DNA of 64,000 nt, from positions 1 through 64,000 of the forward strand of contig CAZCOH010000003.1 of the NCBI GenBank assembly GCA_964500645.1. The letters are read 5' to 3'. Under the pieces are notes generated by a model that was not told the origin of the DNA, made no database searches, and saw only the letters and a list, made by a program, of their open reading frames with translations. Below are positions 34,287 to 42,557 of this stretch, piece by piece (the first letter of the stretch is position 1; each line of letters opens with the position of its first letter). A program made the translations under genes and the position numbers. Origin of the DNA: CAYFIW01 sp964500645 (GTDB lineage Bacteria; Chloroflexota; Dehalococcoidia; Lucifugimonadales; UBA826).

Positions 34287-34895
34287 TTACCATTTAGATA
34301 CTATGGATATGTCTTTAGCCAGGTCTTCCGTCGTTATTGGGTTTGTGTGAATTACTCTGGGTTTGCCAGTCCTATCTATTATGTATATAGGGGAAGTGTG
34401 TACAACTTGGTATTTTTCCTGAAACAATGATTTTAGAGACTTTTGACTATCAGCGATTTCGCCTTTCTGAGGATTTATAAAATATGCATCCCAGATCAAG
34501 TCTAATTCAGATTGTGCTCCTGATAAATAAACCCAGTTACCTGGTAAGTCCCACTTATTCATAAATGAAACCCTAGATTCTCTGTTATCTCTATGTGGGT
34601 CTACAGAGATAATGTGTACGTCGATTTCTGACTGAGACTCTAAACTGTTCATGGCTTTTTTAATTTTTGAGGTGACTATAGGACAAACATCCGTGCAATT
34701 TGTAAACATGAATGTAAGCACAGTAGGTTTGTCAGTTCTGCTTGAAATACTCTGGCCTAGGTGGTCATTGAGAACGTATTCGTGTCCTTGGTGATTAGAT
34801 AATTTTGTACCTAATAGTTCATTATTGGTATCGTTTGCAGAACAACCAACTAAGGAAATTATAGAAAATATAGCAACAATTATCGGATAGTACAA
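34287..34895 (-). CDS. SCO1/SenC-type copper chaperone, lipoprotein
   Basis: The protein has 202 residues. A hydrophobic N-terminus ends IISLVGCSAND, a lipoprotein site. The copper site is CTDVC in FMFTNCTDVCPIV, with the distal His in YQVVHTSPIYIID. SCO proteins load copper into the CuA centre of cytochrome oxidase. It is the last gene of the oxidase cluster. The TTG start at 34895 gives a signal without positive charges; the frame is open upstream and includes RFPRYS, so the real start may be earlier. Confidence 0.87.
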   Translation of the reverse strand: MYYPIIVAIFSIISLVGCSANDTNNELLGTKLSNHQGHEYVLNDHLGQSISSRTDKPTVLTFMFTNCTDVCPIVTSKIKKAMNSLESQSEIDVHIISVDPHRDNRESRVSFMNKWDLPGNWVYLSGAQSELDLIWDAYFINPQKGEIADSQKSLKSLFQEKYQVVHTSPIYIIDRTGKPRVIHTNPITTEDLAKDISIVSKW

Positions 34896-34951
34896 ACTGT
34901 ATCGGGGGAACCTAGGGTTATTGTATTTTGTCAGTCCTATAATACTGTACT

Positions 34952-35158
34952 CTAGTTTTTTTCGGTGTTCCGTTCCAAAAGATATGCGATTACTGGAGTT
35001 AAAATTAATAAGGCCATACCTATAATTATGACGCCTCCGGTGCTTAATGACGTGTTGTGGTGAACTTGGTAAAAAACGTACCCAAGTACTATCGCAAAGG
35101 CTGCTATAAACGCTAGCGATACAACCGGGACAATTATAGACAGAGCTACCTTATTCAT
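34952..35158 (-). CDS. Small two-helix membrane protein of the oxidase cluster
   Basis: The protein has 68 residues: MNKVALSIIVPVVSLAFIAA and a second helix GGVIIIGMALLILTPVIAYLL, with a charged tail. Ribosome site TAGGAG precedes the ATG. I do not recognise a family. Position between ctaG and sco suggests an assembly or accessory subunit of the terminal oxidase. Confidence 0.75.
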   Translation of the reverse strand: MNKVALSIIVPVVSLAFIAAFAIVLGYVFYQVHHNTSLSTGGVIIIGMALLILTPVIAYLLERNTEKN

Positions 35159-35229
35159 TTGTTCTCCTAATATGTGACCGCAAAAAGATTCAGCTACCAC
35201 ATTTTAATAAATTGCACATCACGTTTCAA

Positions 35230-36027
35230 TTATAAAGCTGTTTCGTCTTTTGAACCTTCATCAAACCACTTAAAAAATGTAATTATTATTAATATTAGGA
35301 ATAGGAATCCACTTCCCACTTTCATTATAATGCCACCGATTTGCTGATCCCAAAGTGGACTGATATTCCAAATTCTTGGAGCTTCTATGTAGTGCGAATA
35401 TATTGGCTCTTGTGAAAAAGTGATTATCCCAAAAACTATGATTTGCGCTAATGACATTACGAATAAATAGATTAATTGTATGGGATAGGAAAGTCTTGGT
35501 AGTTCAGGAACTTTACTCGATAAAGGCCACCACATAATGAAAGCAGCAACCATAAATAGGATATGTTCGCCTACATGTATTGAATGAAAAGTGACAGATA
35601 AATTATATAGGACGGGAAGATGCCAAATGGAAAATACCATGTTGAATATTACAATAGCTGCTATCGGATGGAAGATTAATTTGAATATCCTGAGTACCGT
35701 TCGGTTTCTTAGTAAAGGACTAATGAGCCAGGCCGGAGTTCCTAATATGATTAGAGGAGGGGATACTAAAGTTAGTAAGACATGCTGAAGCATGTGTGCG
35801 CTAAATAGGTACTGATCGCTTAATATATGGAGGGGTGACAATAGACATAAAAATATAACTAAAATTCCAGTGGTGAAAAGAGTTGTCTGACCTTGATCAA
35901 TACTTGGTGAAAGATTATATTTTTTTCTAATTGGTCCGATTCCAATGAAATATATCGTAAGAAAAGCTGTTAGGCCTATTAAAGCGTCTGGGTGACCATG
36001 CCAGTGAAGCCAGATAGACTCACTCAT
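35230..36027 (-). CDS. ctaG: Cytochrome c oxidase assembly factor CtaG (caa3 type)
   Basis: The protein has 265 residues with about seven membrane helices. It contains LSPLHILSDQYLFSAHMLQH, SIWHLPVLYNLS, HVGEHILFMVAAFIMWWPL and a final C-terminal helix, matching the Bacillus-type CtaG family, which is needed for CuA/CuB oxidase maturation. It follows coxD in the same direction. Confidence 0.9.
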   Translation of the reverse strand: MSESIWLHWHGHPDALIGLTAFLTIYFIGIGPIRKKYNLSPSIDQGQTTLFTTGILVIFLCLLSPLHILSDQYLFSAHMLQHVLLTLVSPPLIILGTPAWLISPLLRNRTVLRIFKLIFHPIAAIVIFNMVFSIWHLPVLYNLSVTFHSIHVGEHILFMVAAFIMWWPLSSKVPELPRLSYPIQLIYLFVMSLAQIIVFGIITFSQEPIYSHYIEAPRIWNISPLWDQQIGGIIMKVGSGFLFLILIIITFFKWFDEGSKDETAL

Positions 36028-36084
36028 ATTATGATCAACCTGCCAAACCTGTAGTCATATGAGACTTTGGTAAATATAGTCAGT

Positions 36085-36396
36085 TTATATTAGAGCTTGA
36101 AATAGGAACATTAGTGCAAATATGACTGCGGTGGCTAAAATGAATCCGCCAACAAACATGTAGCTAAACAGTTTGTGGTCGAATTTCAAATGCATGTAGT
36201 ACATGGCAACTAATGCAAATTTTCCTGCAGAAAGCACAAATAATACCGGGATTATCCAATGACCAAGCCATTCTAAGTAGAATATGCCCACTTCAATTGC
36301 CGTAACAACCGAAAGTATCATGGCTATTTTGAAGTACAGTCCCGCGGTTGGATGACCTTCGTCGTGACTTTCTACCACAGATGTATCTTGACTCAT
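36085..36396 (-). CDS. coxD: Cytochrome c oxidase subunit IV
   Basis: The protein has 103 residues with three membrane helices. TAIEVGIFYLEWLGHW and FALVAMYYMHLKFDHKLFSY match the prokaryotic COX4 family. ATG 36396 has GGAG upstream; the open frame continuing upstream overlaps coxC and is not used. It is a small subunit of the aa3-type oxidase. Confidence 0.9.
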   Translation of the reverse strand: MSQDTSVVESHDEGHPTAGLYFKIAMILSVVTAIEVGIFYLEWLGHWIIPVLFVLSAGKFALVAMYYMHLKFDHKLFSYMFVGGFILATAVIFALMFLFQALI

Positions 36397-36413
36397 TTGA
36401 TCTCCATTTCCTA

Positions 36414-37178
36414 TCAGTATCCTGGGAATACTCCGAACAGATAGACTACAGTGAATATTACTATCCAAACTACGTCTACAAAGTGCCAATAAAGTGCTGC
36501 TAGATCTAGGTCCAAGTTTTTCTCAGGAGTGACAATTCCTCGCTTAAATGATAAGAAAAATATAGACAAAAGCCATACCACTCCCAAAGTGACATGAGCA
36601 CCATGGAAGCCAGTAAGTGTAAAGAAAGTGGTGCCAAACAAATTTGTTTGAGGCTTGAGGCCGTATTTTTCATCTACATGGTGATCGGTTTTAACAAGAC
36701 CGTTTTCATCAATACATTCCTTATTGAAAAAGTGTTCATCACCAGGTTTTACGTGCTTGCCTTGAGCTATATCTTCGCCAATTTCAGAGCATTCGAAATG
36801 CACATGGTAGTTTGCAAAACTGGCGAATTCATATACTTGGAAGCCTATAAAAGTTGAACCCATTATTGCAGTAGATACCATCCAGATACGAAAACCCTTT
36901 ATGTTTCCACGGGTTAGTGCAGCATAGGCTAAAACCATGCTCATACTACTGATCAGAAGTACGAACGTGCTAACAGATGTTACTGGTATATCGAAAACAT
37001 CCATAGGCATAGCCCCTGATAGGCTTTTACCTTTGTATACCAAGTACGTCGCTATTAACGACCCGAAAAACATGCAGTCAGACCCTAGGAATGCCCACAT
37101 CAGCATTTTCCTGTGGTTTAGACCAGTGTATGTCTCCTCGTGTTCGCCGTGTACAGGCGCTGTATGTTCTTGTGCCAA
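36414..37178 (-). CDS. coxC: Cytochrome c oxidase subunit III
   Basis: The protein has 254 residues. It has RKMLMWAFLGSDCMFFGSL, TTFFTLTGFHGAHVTLGV and ALYWHFVDVVWIVIFTVVYL, the core of subunit III. Between helices it carries a hydrophilic insertion of about 50 residues with two cysteines (CSEIGEDIAQG through KECIDENGLV), which is longer than usual. It starts with TTG; AGAGAGG is upstream. It is part of the aa3 oxidase operon, 16 bases after coxA. Confidence 0.92.
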   Translation of the reverse strand: MAQEHTAPVHGEHEETYTGLNHRKMLMWAFLGSDCMFFGSLIATYLVYKGKSLSGAMPMDVFDIPVTSVSTFVLLISSMSMVLAYAALTRGNIKGFRIWMVSTAIMGSTFIGFQVYEFASFANYHVHFECSEIGEDIAQGKHVKPGDEHFFNKECIDENGLVKTDHHVDEKYGLKPQTNLFGTTFFTLTGFHGAHVTLGVVWLLSIFFLSFKRGIVTPEKNLDLDLAALYWHFVDVVWIVIFTVVYLFGVFPGY

Positions 37179-37193
37179 ACTATTTAGCCTCTC

Positions 37194-39062
37194 TTAGTGT
37201 CCACTATCTTCATCTGGGTCATTCACAGGTTCAAGAGACCAAGCATAAACCCCTACAAAACCGATGAAGGTGCCGATTATTGCTATCGCCCACGGAACGA
37301 TCAGATCATTGAATACGACGCCGTATGCTGCAATGAAAACTCCCAAAGATACAACGAGCGGCCAATATGAAGGCTGAGGGAGGTGGATTCCGTGGCCACT
37401 TTCTTCTTCGTAACCTCCGGATCCTCCGGAAGCAGGAACCTCTCTATGGGGATTACCTTGCTTTGTCGCCCACCAGTCATCTAATGATCTCACAACAGGT
37501 ATCTCTTTGAAATTGTATTCTGGCGGCGGTGAAGGTATGGACCATTCAAGTGTCCGTGCATCCCATGGATCCCCTGGTGCAGGCTCTCCGTTTTTCCAAC
37601 TGTTTACCATGTTGTAGATAAAGACAAGGAATCCGGCGATTAGTATAAATACCCCGAATGTGGATACACCATTCCATAGTTCCCATCCCATTCCATCTAC
37701 ATAGGTGTATATCCTGCGTGGCATACCGTCGAGCCCAACAAAATGCATAGGGAAGAAAGACAGGTTTTGACCAATCATCATCAACCAGAAATGTATCTGC
37801 CCTTGTTTTTCATTGAACATCTTTCCAGAGAACTTAGGGAACCAAAAATAAACTCCGGACATCAGAGCCATGATGGCCCCACCGAACAACACATAATGAA
37901 TATGTGCAGGTATGAAATATGTGTCTTGTTGTTGTGCGTCTGAAGCGGAAACTGCGTGCATGACTCCACTGATTCCACCGATCAAAAACATTGCTATGAA
38001 TCCCAATGAGAAAACCATGGGAGTATTTAGTCTTAACGAACCTCCCCATACTGTCCCCATCCAGTTAAAAACCTTAATCCCGGTAGGTACGGCTATAAGC
38101 ATAGTCGTTATTGTAAATACAGCGTTTGCAACAGGGCCAAGTCCCACTGTAAACATATGATGGCTCCAAACCATCCACCCCATGAAGGCAATTATAGCTC
38201 CGGCGAGCACAACAGTTGTGTAACCGAATAGAGGTTTTTTCGAAAATACAGGTATAACTTCTGACACTATACCCATCGCAGGTAGGATCAATATGTATAC
38301 CTCAGGGTGGCCAAAAACCCAAAAAAGATGCTGCCAAAGAACTACGCTTCCACCTTGCGCTACATTGAAAAAGTTAAAGGCGAAGTATCTATCGAAGGTG
38401 AGTTCTATAAGTGCGACGGTAATTACCGGAAATGCAAGTACTAACAATATAGCTGTTAGAAAGCTCATCCACGTAAACAAAGGCATCCTCATCATGGTCA
38501 TGCCTGGTGCTCTCATATTTATGATCGTCACTATAAAATTGAATGCGGCGGCTAGAGAGGCTATCCCTAGTACCTGCAAGCTAATAATCCAAAAATCAAT
38601 TCCTTTACCTGGATTTTGGTCAATTGAAGTTAAGGGAGCGTATCCGAACCATCCAGCGTCGGTTGCTCCTCCTATCCAACTGAGTTTTAGCATTATTGCT
38701 CCTGCTAAAAATGTCCAGTAGCTAAACGCATTAAGTCGAGGGAATGCAACGTCACGCGCCCCTATTTGGAGGGGGATTAGAAAGTTGAAAAATGCGGCAC
38801 CCATGGGCATTATGGCTAGAAATATCATGGTTGTACCGTGCATAGTAAATAGCTGGTTGTAAACAGCTGCACTCACTATGTCCAACTCGGGGCCACTTAG
38901 TTGGATTCTCATTAAGGTTGCTTCTATACCACCCGTTATGAAAAGAATAAAAGCCGTGACACCGTATAGTATCCCGATCTTTTTGTGATCTATTGTCGTT
39001 ATCCAGTTCCATATTCCTGTCGGATGGACCGGTCTGGGTATCGCTAACGGGAATGTACTCAC
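37194..39062 (-). CDS. coxA: Cytochrome c oxidase subunit I (A1-type haem-copper oxidase)
   Basis: The protein has 622 residues. It shows WITTIDHKKIGILYG, FGHPEVYILILPAMGIVSE (CuB-His-Tyr region with the Glu of A1-type proton channels), WSHHMFTVG and HIHYVLFGGAIMALM. This is the catalytic subunit for oxygen reduction and proton pumping. A C-terminal extension after about residue 550 adds a glycine-rich linker (ASGGSGGYEEESG) and two membrane helices. It starts with GTG. Confidence 0.96.
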   Translation of the reverse strand: MSTFPLAIPRPVHPTGIWNWITTIDHKKIGILYGVTAFILFITGGIEATLMRIQLSGPELDIVSAAVYNQLFTMHGTTMIFLAIMPMGAAFFNFLIPLQIGARDVAFPRLNAFSYWTFLAGAIMLKLSWIGGATDAGWFGYAPLTSIDQNPGKGIDFWIISLQVLGIASLAAAFNFIVTIINMRAPGMTMMRMPLFTWMSFLTAILLVLAFPVITVALIELTFDRYFAFNFFNVAQGGSVVLWQHLFWVFGHPEVYILILPAMGIVSEVIPVFSKKPLFGYTTVVLAGAIIAFMGWMVWSHHMFTVGLGPVANAVFTITTMLIAVPTGIKVFNWMGTVWGGSLRLNTPMVFSLGFIAMFLIGGISGVMHAVSASDAQQQDTYFIPAHIHYVLFGGAIMALMSGVYFWFPKFSGKMFNEKQGQIHFWLMMIGQNLSFFPMHFVGLDGMPRRIYTYVDGMGWELWNGVSTFGVFILIAGFLVFIYNMVNSWKNGEPAPGDPWDARTLEWSIPSPPPEYNFKEIPVVRSLDDWWATKQGNPHREVPASGGSGGYEEESGHGIHLPQPSYWPLVVSLGVFIAAYGVVFNDLIVPWAIAIIGTFIGFVGVYAWSLEPVNDPDEDSGH

Positions 39063-39117
39063 TTATGCGCCTCGCTTTTCAAAGACGGTGATTTCTTTTT
39101 TAAAGTGTCCAAATTGT

Positions 39118-40233
39118 TCATTTAAGCGTTGTCAGATATGAAACTAAAGCAGATAGTTGATTCTCTGTTAAAGCTCTGTCAGGGTCAGTGTAAACAGCAG
39201 CTTGTGCAGACATAATGTTCCCCTGTTTTATTGACTCTGGGTTTTCTATCCATTTCCTCAGGTTTTCTTGTAGATAGCCATCATTTACCGGACCACCATG
39301 TCCATCGGTATTATCCAACATTCCTGCTGCGAGATCTCTTCTAGAAGCTACATGAGCCAGGTTCGGGCCTACTCTTCCCTTGGAACCTTTTTTGACTACG
39401 GTTTTTAACGCGTGGCAACCGCTGCATCCGGCACTTTTAAAGGTTGCAGATCCTTCTTCCACAAGTGGATCAGTGGACACCAAGGCTGGTTTCGATTGTT
39501 CTGAGAGCCATTTGTCGAAATCTGATTTTTCTACGGCTATCACTTTAAACTTCATATTGGCATGAGAAGTACCACAGTATTCCGCACACTGACCATAGTA
39601 TTCTCCGGGTTCGTCCGCTTGAAACCACATGTAGTTTCCTTCGGATGGCACCATGTCCACTTTACCTGCTAATTTTGGTACCCAAAAACTGTGGATAACA
39701 TCCACTGACTCGAGGTTGATTTTGATAGGCTCGTTGATTGGTATATATACCTCGTTGGCAGATACAATCTCTTCCTCTGGATTATCGGGATTAGGGTATC
39801 TAAATTCAAACCACCATTGGTGACCTATTGCCTCAAGAGTATATTCGTCTTTTGCTGTGTTGGGAGCATCGCTAGCGTAGAAAAGAGCATCAATAGTTGG
39901 GAACATTAATATGGCGAGTAATATCAATGGTATTACAGTCCATGTTATCTCTAATTTATGATTGCCGTGTGTCTGCTGAGGTATATCATCTTCGTTTTTC
40001 ATTCGATATTTAAATATCGAATAGATCAATACCGCTTCGACTAAGACGAAGACTATCATCCCTCCGGCCAAGATCCACCAGAAAATATTCAATTGGGATT
40101 CCGCTACGGGCCCTCTAGGGTCGAAAGTAGATTGATTATTATCAGGATTGATAATGACGCAGCCTGCCAAAAGGGCGGTCATGGCTAAAGCCGCTAGGAG
40201 AGATGTTATCTTACTACGTAGGGAAGATTTCAT
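39118..40233 (-). CDS. coxB: Cytochrome c oxidase subunit II with C-terminal cytochrome c
   Basis: The protein has 371 residues: lipoprotein signal (MTALLAGC), two membrane helices, a CuA domain with CAEYCGTSHANM, then a fused cytochrome c with CSGCH and a distal Met in NIMSAQA. The fusion makes this a caa3-like enzyme that accepts electrons through its own haem. ATG 40233 is chosen because the signal follows directly (MKSSLRSKITS); a longer frame to 40275 lacks support. Confidence 0.95.
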   Translation of the reverse strand: MKSSLRSKITSLLAALAMTALLAGCVIINPDNNQSTFDPRGPVAESQLNIFWWILAGGMIVFVLVEAVLIYSIFKYRMKNEDDIPQQTHGNHKLEITWTVIPLILLAILMFPTIDALFYASDAPNTAKDEYTLEAIGHQWWFEFRYPNPDNPEEEIVSANEVYIPINEPIKINLESVDVIHSFWVPKLAGKVDMVPSEGNYMWFQADEPGEYYGQCAEYCGTSHANMKFKVIAVEKSDFDKWLSEQSKPALVSTDPLVEEGSATFKSAGCSGCHALKTVVKKGSKGRVGPNLAHVASRRDLAAGMLDNTDGHGGPVNDGYLQENLRKWIENPESIKQGNIMSAQAAVYTDPDRALTENQLSALVSYLTTLK

Positions 40234-40313
40234 TAATTGTGCTTCCGAGTCCACTTCAATTATATTTATACTCAATCACAAGGGAAAAATCTATCAAATT
40301 TCCCCTTGCTGAG

Positions 40314-41216
40314 TCAAGGTAAAACATTAGTTAATCCAAAGTCCATCCACGCTATCATTCCATCTATCATAATCGATCCGAAGCTTACAGCGAGGTAAAG
40401 GAGAGAAAAAAGATAAATTGGCAACGCGAGCCGTATGTTTGATTCACGCATTAATTTCCAAGACATCCATGAGAATATTAGGACGAATATGACGTTTGTA
40501 AGGCCGTATATTATGCCTAGTCTATCCACAGTTAAAGCGGTGATTATAACGACTGCCATTAAAATCCAGGTATAAACAAAAATCTGTTTTTTTGTGTTCT
40601 CTACTCCTTTAACTACTGGCAGCATAGGAACTCCTGCTCTCGCATAGTCGTCTTTCAATATTAGTGATAATGCCCAAAAATGCGGAGGGGTCCAGACGAA
40701 TATATTTACAAACAACATGATCGGAGCTGGGTCAAGTATGTTGCCCGTTACAGCAGCCCAACCAACCATTGGAGGTATAGAGCCTGCAGCGCCTCCGATG
40801 ACAATATTTTGTGAAGTCGTTCTTTTCAGTAACATCGTATAAACAAAAACGTAAAACAATGTTGCTGCAAGAGTGAGGATTGCACTTATGAAATTTGCAA
40901 ATTGCCACAATATGGCAAAAGCCACCAAATTCAAAACAATTCCAAATATTAATGCAGTTAATGGACCTATAGACCCAGATACTAAGGGCCTTCCGTCAGT
41001 TCTGGACATTTTGTCATCTATGTCACGCTCTAGGTATTGATTGATTGTGTTAGCACCGCCAGCCCCGAGCGCTCCCCCTGTCAGAACTGCTAGAGTGATC
41101 CATAAATCAGGTATCCCTTCTGAAGCCAAAAACAAACCACCAACTGCAGTTACTAGTAAGAGAACTATAATCTTTGGCTTAGTTAAGGCTATTAAATCGG
41201 AAAATAATGTAGTCAT
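40314..41216 (-). CDS. ctaB: Protoheme IX farnesyltransferase
   Basis: The protein has 300 residues with about nine helices of the UbiA superfamily. The prenyl-binding NTINQYLERDIDDKMSRTDG and the second Asp-rich ILKDDYARAGVPMLPVV are present. It converts haem B to haem O. It lies 11 bases after ctaA, so the two haem A steps are cotranscribed with the oxidase subunits. Confidence 0.94.
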   Translation of the reverse strand: MTTLFSDLIALTKPKIIVLLLVTAVGGLFLASEGIPDLWITLAVLTGGALGAGGANTINQYLERDIDDKMSRTDGRPLVSGSIGPLTALIFGIVLNLVAFAILWQFANFISAILTLAATLFYVFVYTMLLKRTTSQNIVIGGAAGSIPPMVGWAAVTGNILDPAPIMLFVNIFVWTPPHFWALSLILKDDYARAGVPMLPVVKGVENTKKQIFVYTWILMAVVIITALTVDRLGIIYGLTNVIFVLIFSWMSWKLMRESNIRLALPIYLFSLLYLAVSFGSIMIDGMIAWMDFGLTNVLP

Positions 41217-41227
41217 ATTTGATTTGT

Positions 41228-42217
41228 CTAAGTACTTCTCTCTTCAAAGATGAACGTAGTAACTACAGCCAAGAGCACAGTTGCCATCCAGACCAATGTG
41301 GCGACACTTAAATGGACTGCTTTTAAGTGGGCGTCGAACCCTGTCCAGATCATTACAGCCCCAAGCAAAATTTGTAAAGTTATAAGTCCCAAAGTTGTGT
41401 GTGCAGCCTTTCGTATAGCAGCGTTGTCTCTTCTTTTCCGTATGAATTGTATAGCAGTAATACCAATATATACCGTTACTATTGCCGCGACATAGCGGTG
41501 CAGCATGTGTATCGCGTATTCAAATCCGTCGGGAAATAATTCCCCTCTGCATAAAGGCCATGTTGAGCATGCGGAACTTGCTCCAATTCCTATCATGTAA
41601 GATCCAGAAAGCATCAACAGAAAAACGAGAATTAGTGCGGTGACTAGTTTTCCAGCTGAACCCATATCTATTGTAATACTAACTTCACCCTGACCGATTT
41701 TATTTTGAAATGCTATCCAGACTAATATCAAGAGACTAGCAATGAGAAATTGGGCAATACTTAAATGTATTAATCGGAGCCACCAAGCTAACTCCGTCAG
41801 TACTGTTAGTCCTCCAAGCAATCCTGCGGCAATTACCAAGAATAATGACCCTAAGCAGAGTCGGAAACTAACACTATCACGTTTTCTTTCCAGTGCTGCA
41901 ACCCAGAGAGTTATGATGACCAGGATGCCTAGAACGGTTCCTGTTAACCTGTGTGAATATTCAACCAATGTATGAAATTCAAACGGGGGGATCAACTCTC
42001 CATGGCACAGAGGCCAGTCTGGACAACCCAATCCTGACTCCGAGGCTCGGACAATTCCGCCTAAGGTAATTTGACTAAACGCCACGACTAAGCTTATCAA
42101 AATTAACAACTTTAATGTAGCAGATCTTGAAATTCTTGGGTTGGGTAGTCTAGTGGAAATCGGTGCCTCTCTTATCGACAGCAAACACTGTGTGTTTTTT
42201 TTCACTAATACACTCAT
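41228..42217 (-). CDS. ctaA: Heme A synthase (CtaA/Cox15)
   Basis: The protein has 329 residues and eight helices. It contains the paired cysteine loops GLGCPDWPLCHG and ACSTWPLCRG, and conserved histidines in VEYSHRLTG and MLHRYVAA. It oxidises haem O to haem A for the aa3 oxidase. It is first in the oxidase operon. The N-terminus has about 30 extra residues before the first helix. Confidence 0.93.
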   Translation of the reverse strand: MSVLVKKNTQCLLSIREAPISTRLPNPRISRSATLKLLILISLVVAFSQITLGGIVRASESGLGCPDWPLCHGELIPPFEFHTLVEYSHRLTGTVLGILVIITLWVAALERKRDSVSFRLCLGSLFLVIAAGLLGGLTVLTELAWWLRLIHLSIAQFLIASLLILVWIAFQNKIGQGEVSITIDMGSAGKLVTALILVFLLMLSGSYMIGIGASSACSTWPLCRGELFPDGFEYAIHMLHRYVAAIVTVYIGITAIQFIRKRRDNAAIRKAAHTTLGLITLQILLGAVMIWTGFDAHLKAVHLSVATLVWMATVLLAVVTTFIFEERST

Positions 42218-42358
42218 ACAATGCTACTACAGGGAAAATATTCGGTCAAAATTGACAAGTCATTGAAAGGTATAAATGCGTAAATCAATAACTCTGAGTT
42301 TGAGAAATTCACGAACACCAACAATCTTATATACTTCCAAGGCTTTTTATAAATATAT

Positions 42359-42434
42359 CGGGGCGTAGCGCAGTTGGTAGCGCGCCACGTTCGGGACGTG
42401 GAGGTCGCTGGTTCGAGTCCAGTCGCCCCGACCA
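42359..42434 (+). tRNA. tRNA-Pro (anticodon CGG)
   Basis: Acceptor CGGGGCG (42359-42365) pairs with CGCCCCG (42424-42430), followed by A and encoded CCA. The anticodon stem CCACG/CGTGG closes loop TTCGGGA with CGG at 42392-42394. The T arm is GGTTCGAGTCC. Apart from this gene the spacer 42218-42557 shows nothing else I can support. Confidence 0.96.
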
Positions 42435-42557
42435 GAGAAAGTCACGGTCAATAATTCATAAAGATGTGTTTTGGATTTTAAAAATGTAGCTGGTGATAAA
42501 TAGATTTTTATTATATTGAGTGAAATTGATTACATGCATTTGTGCAAGATTTGAGTT

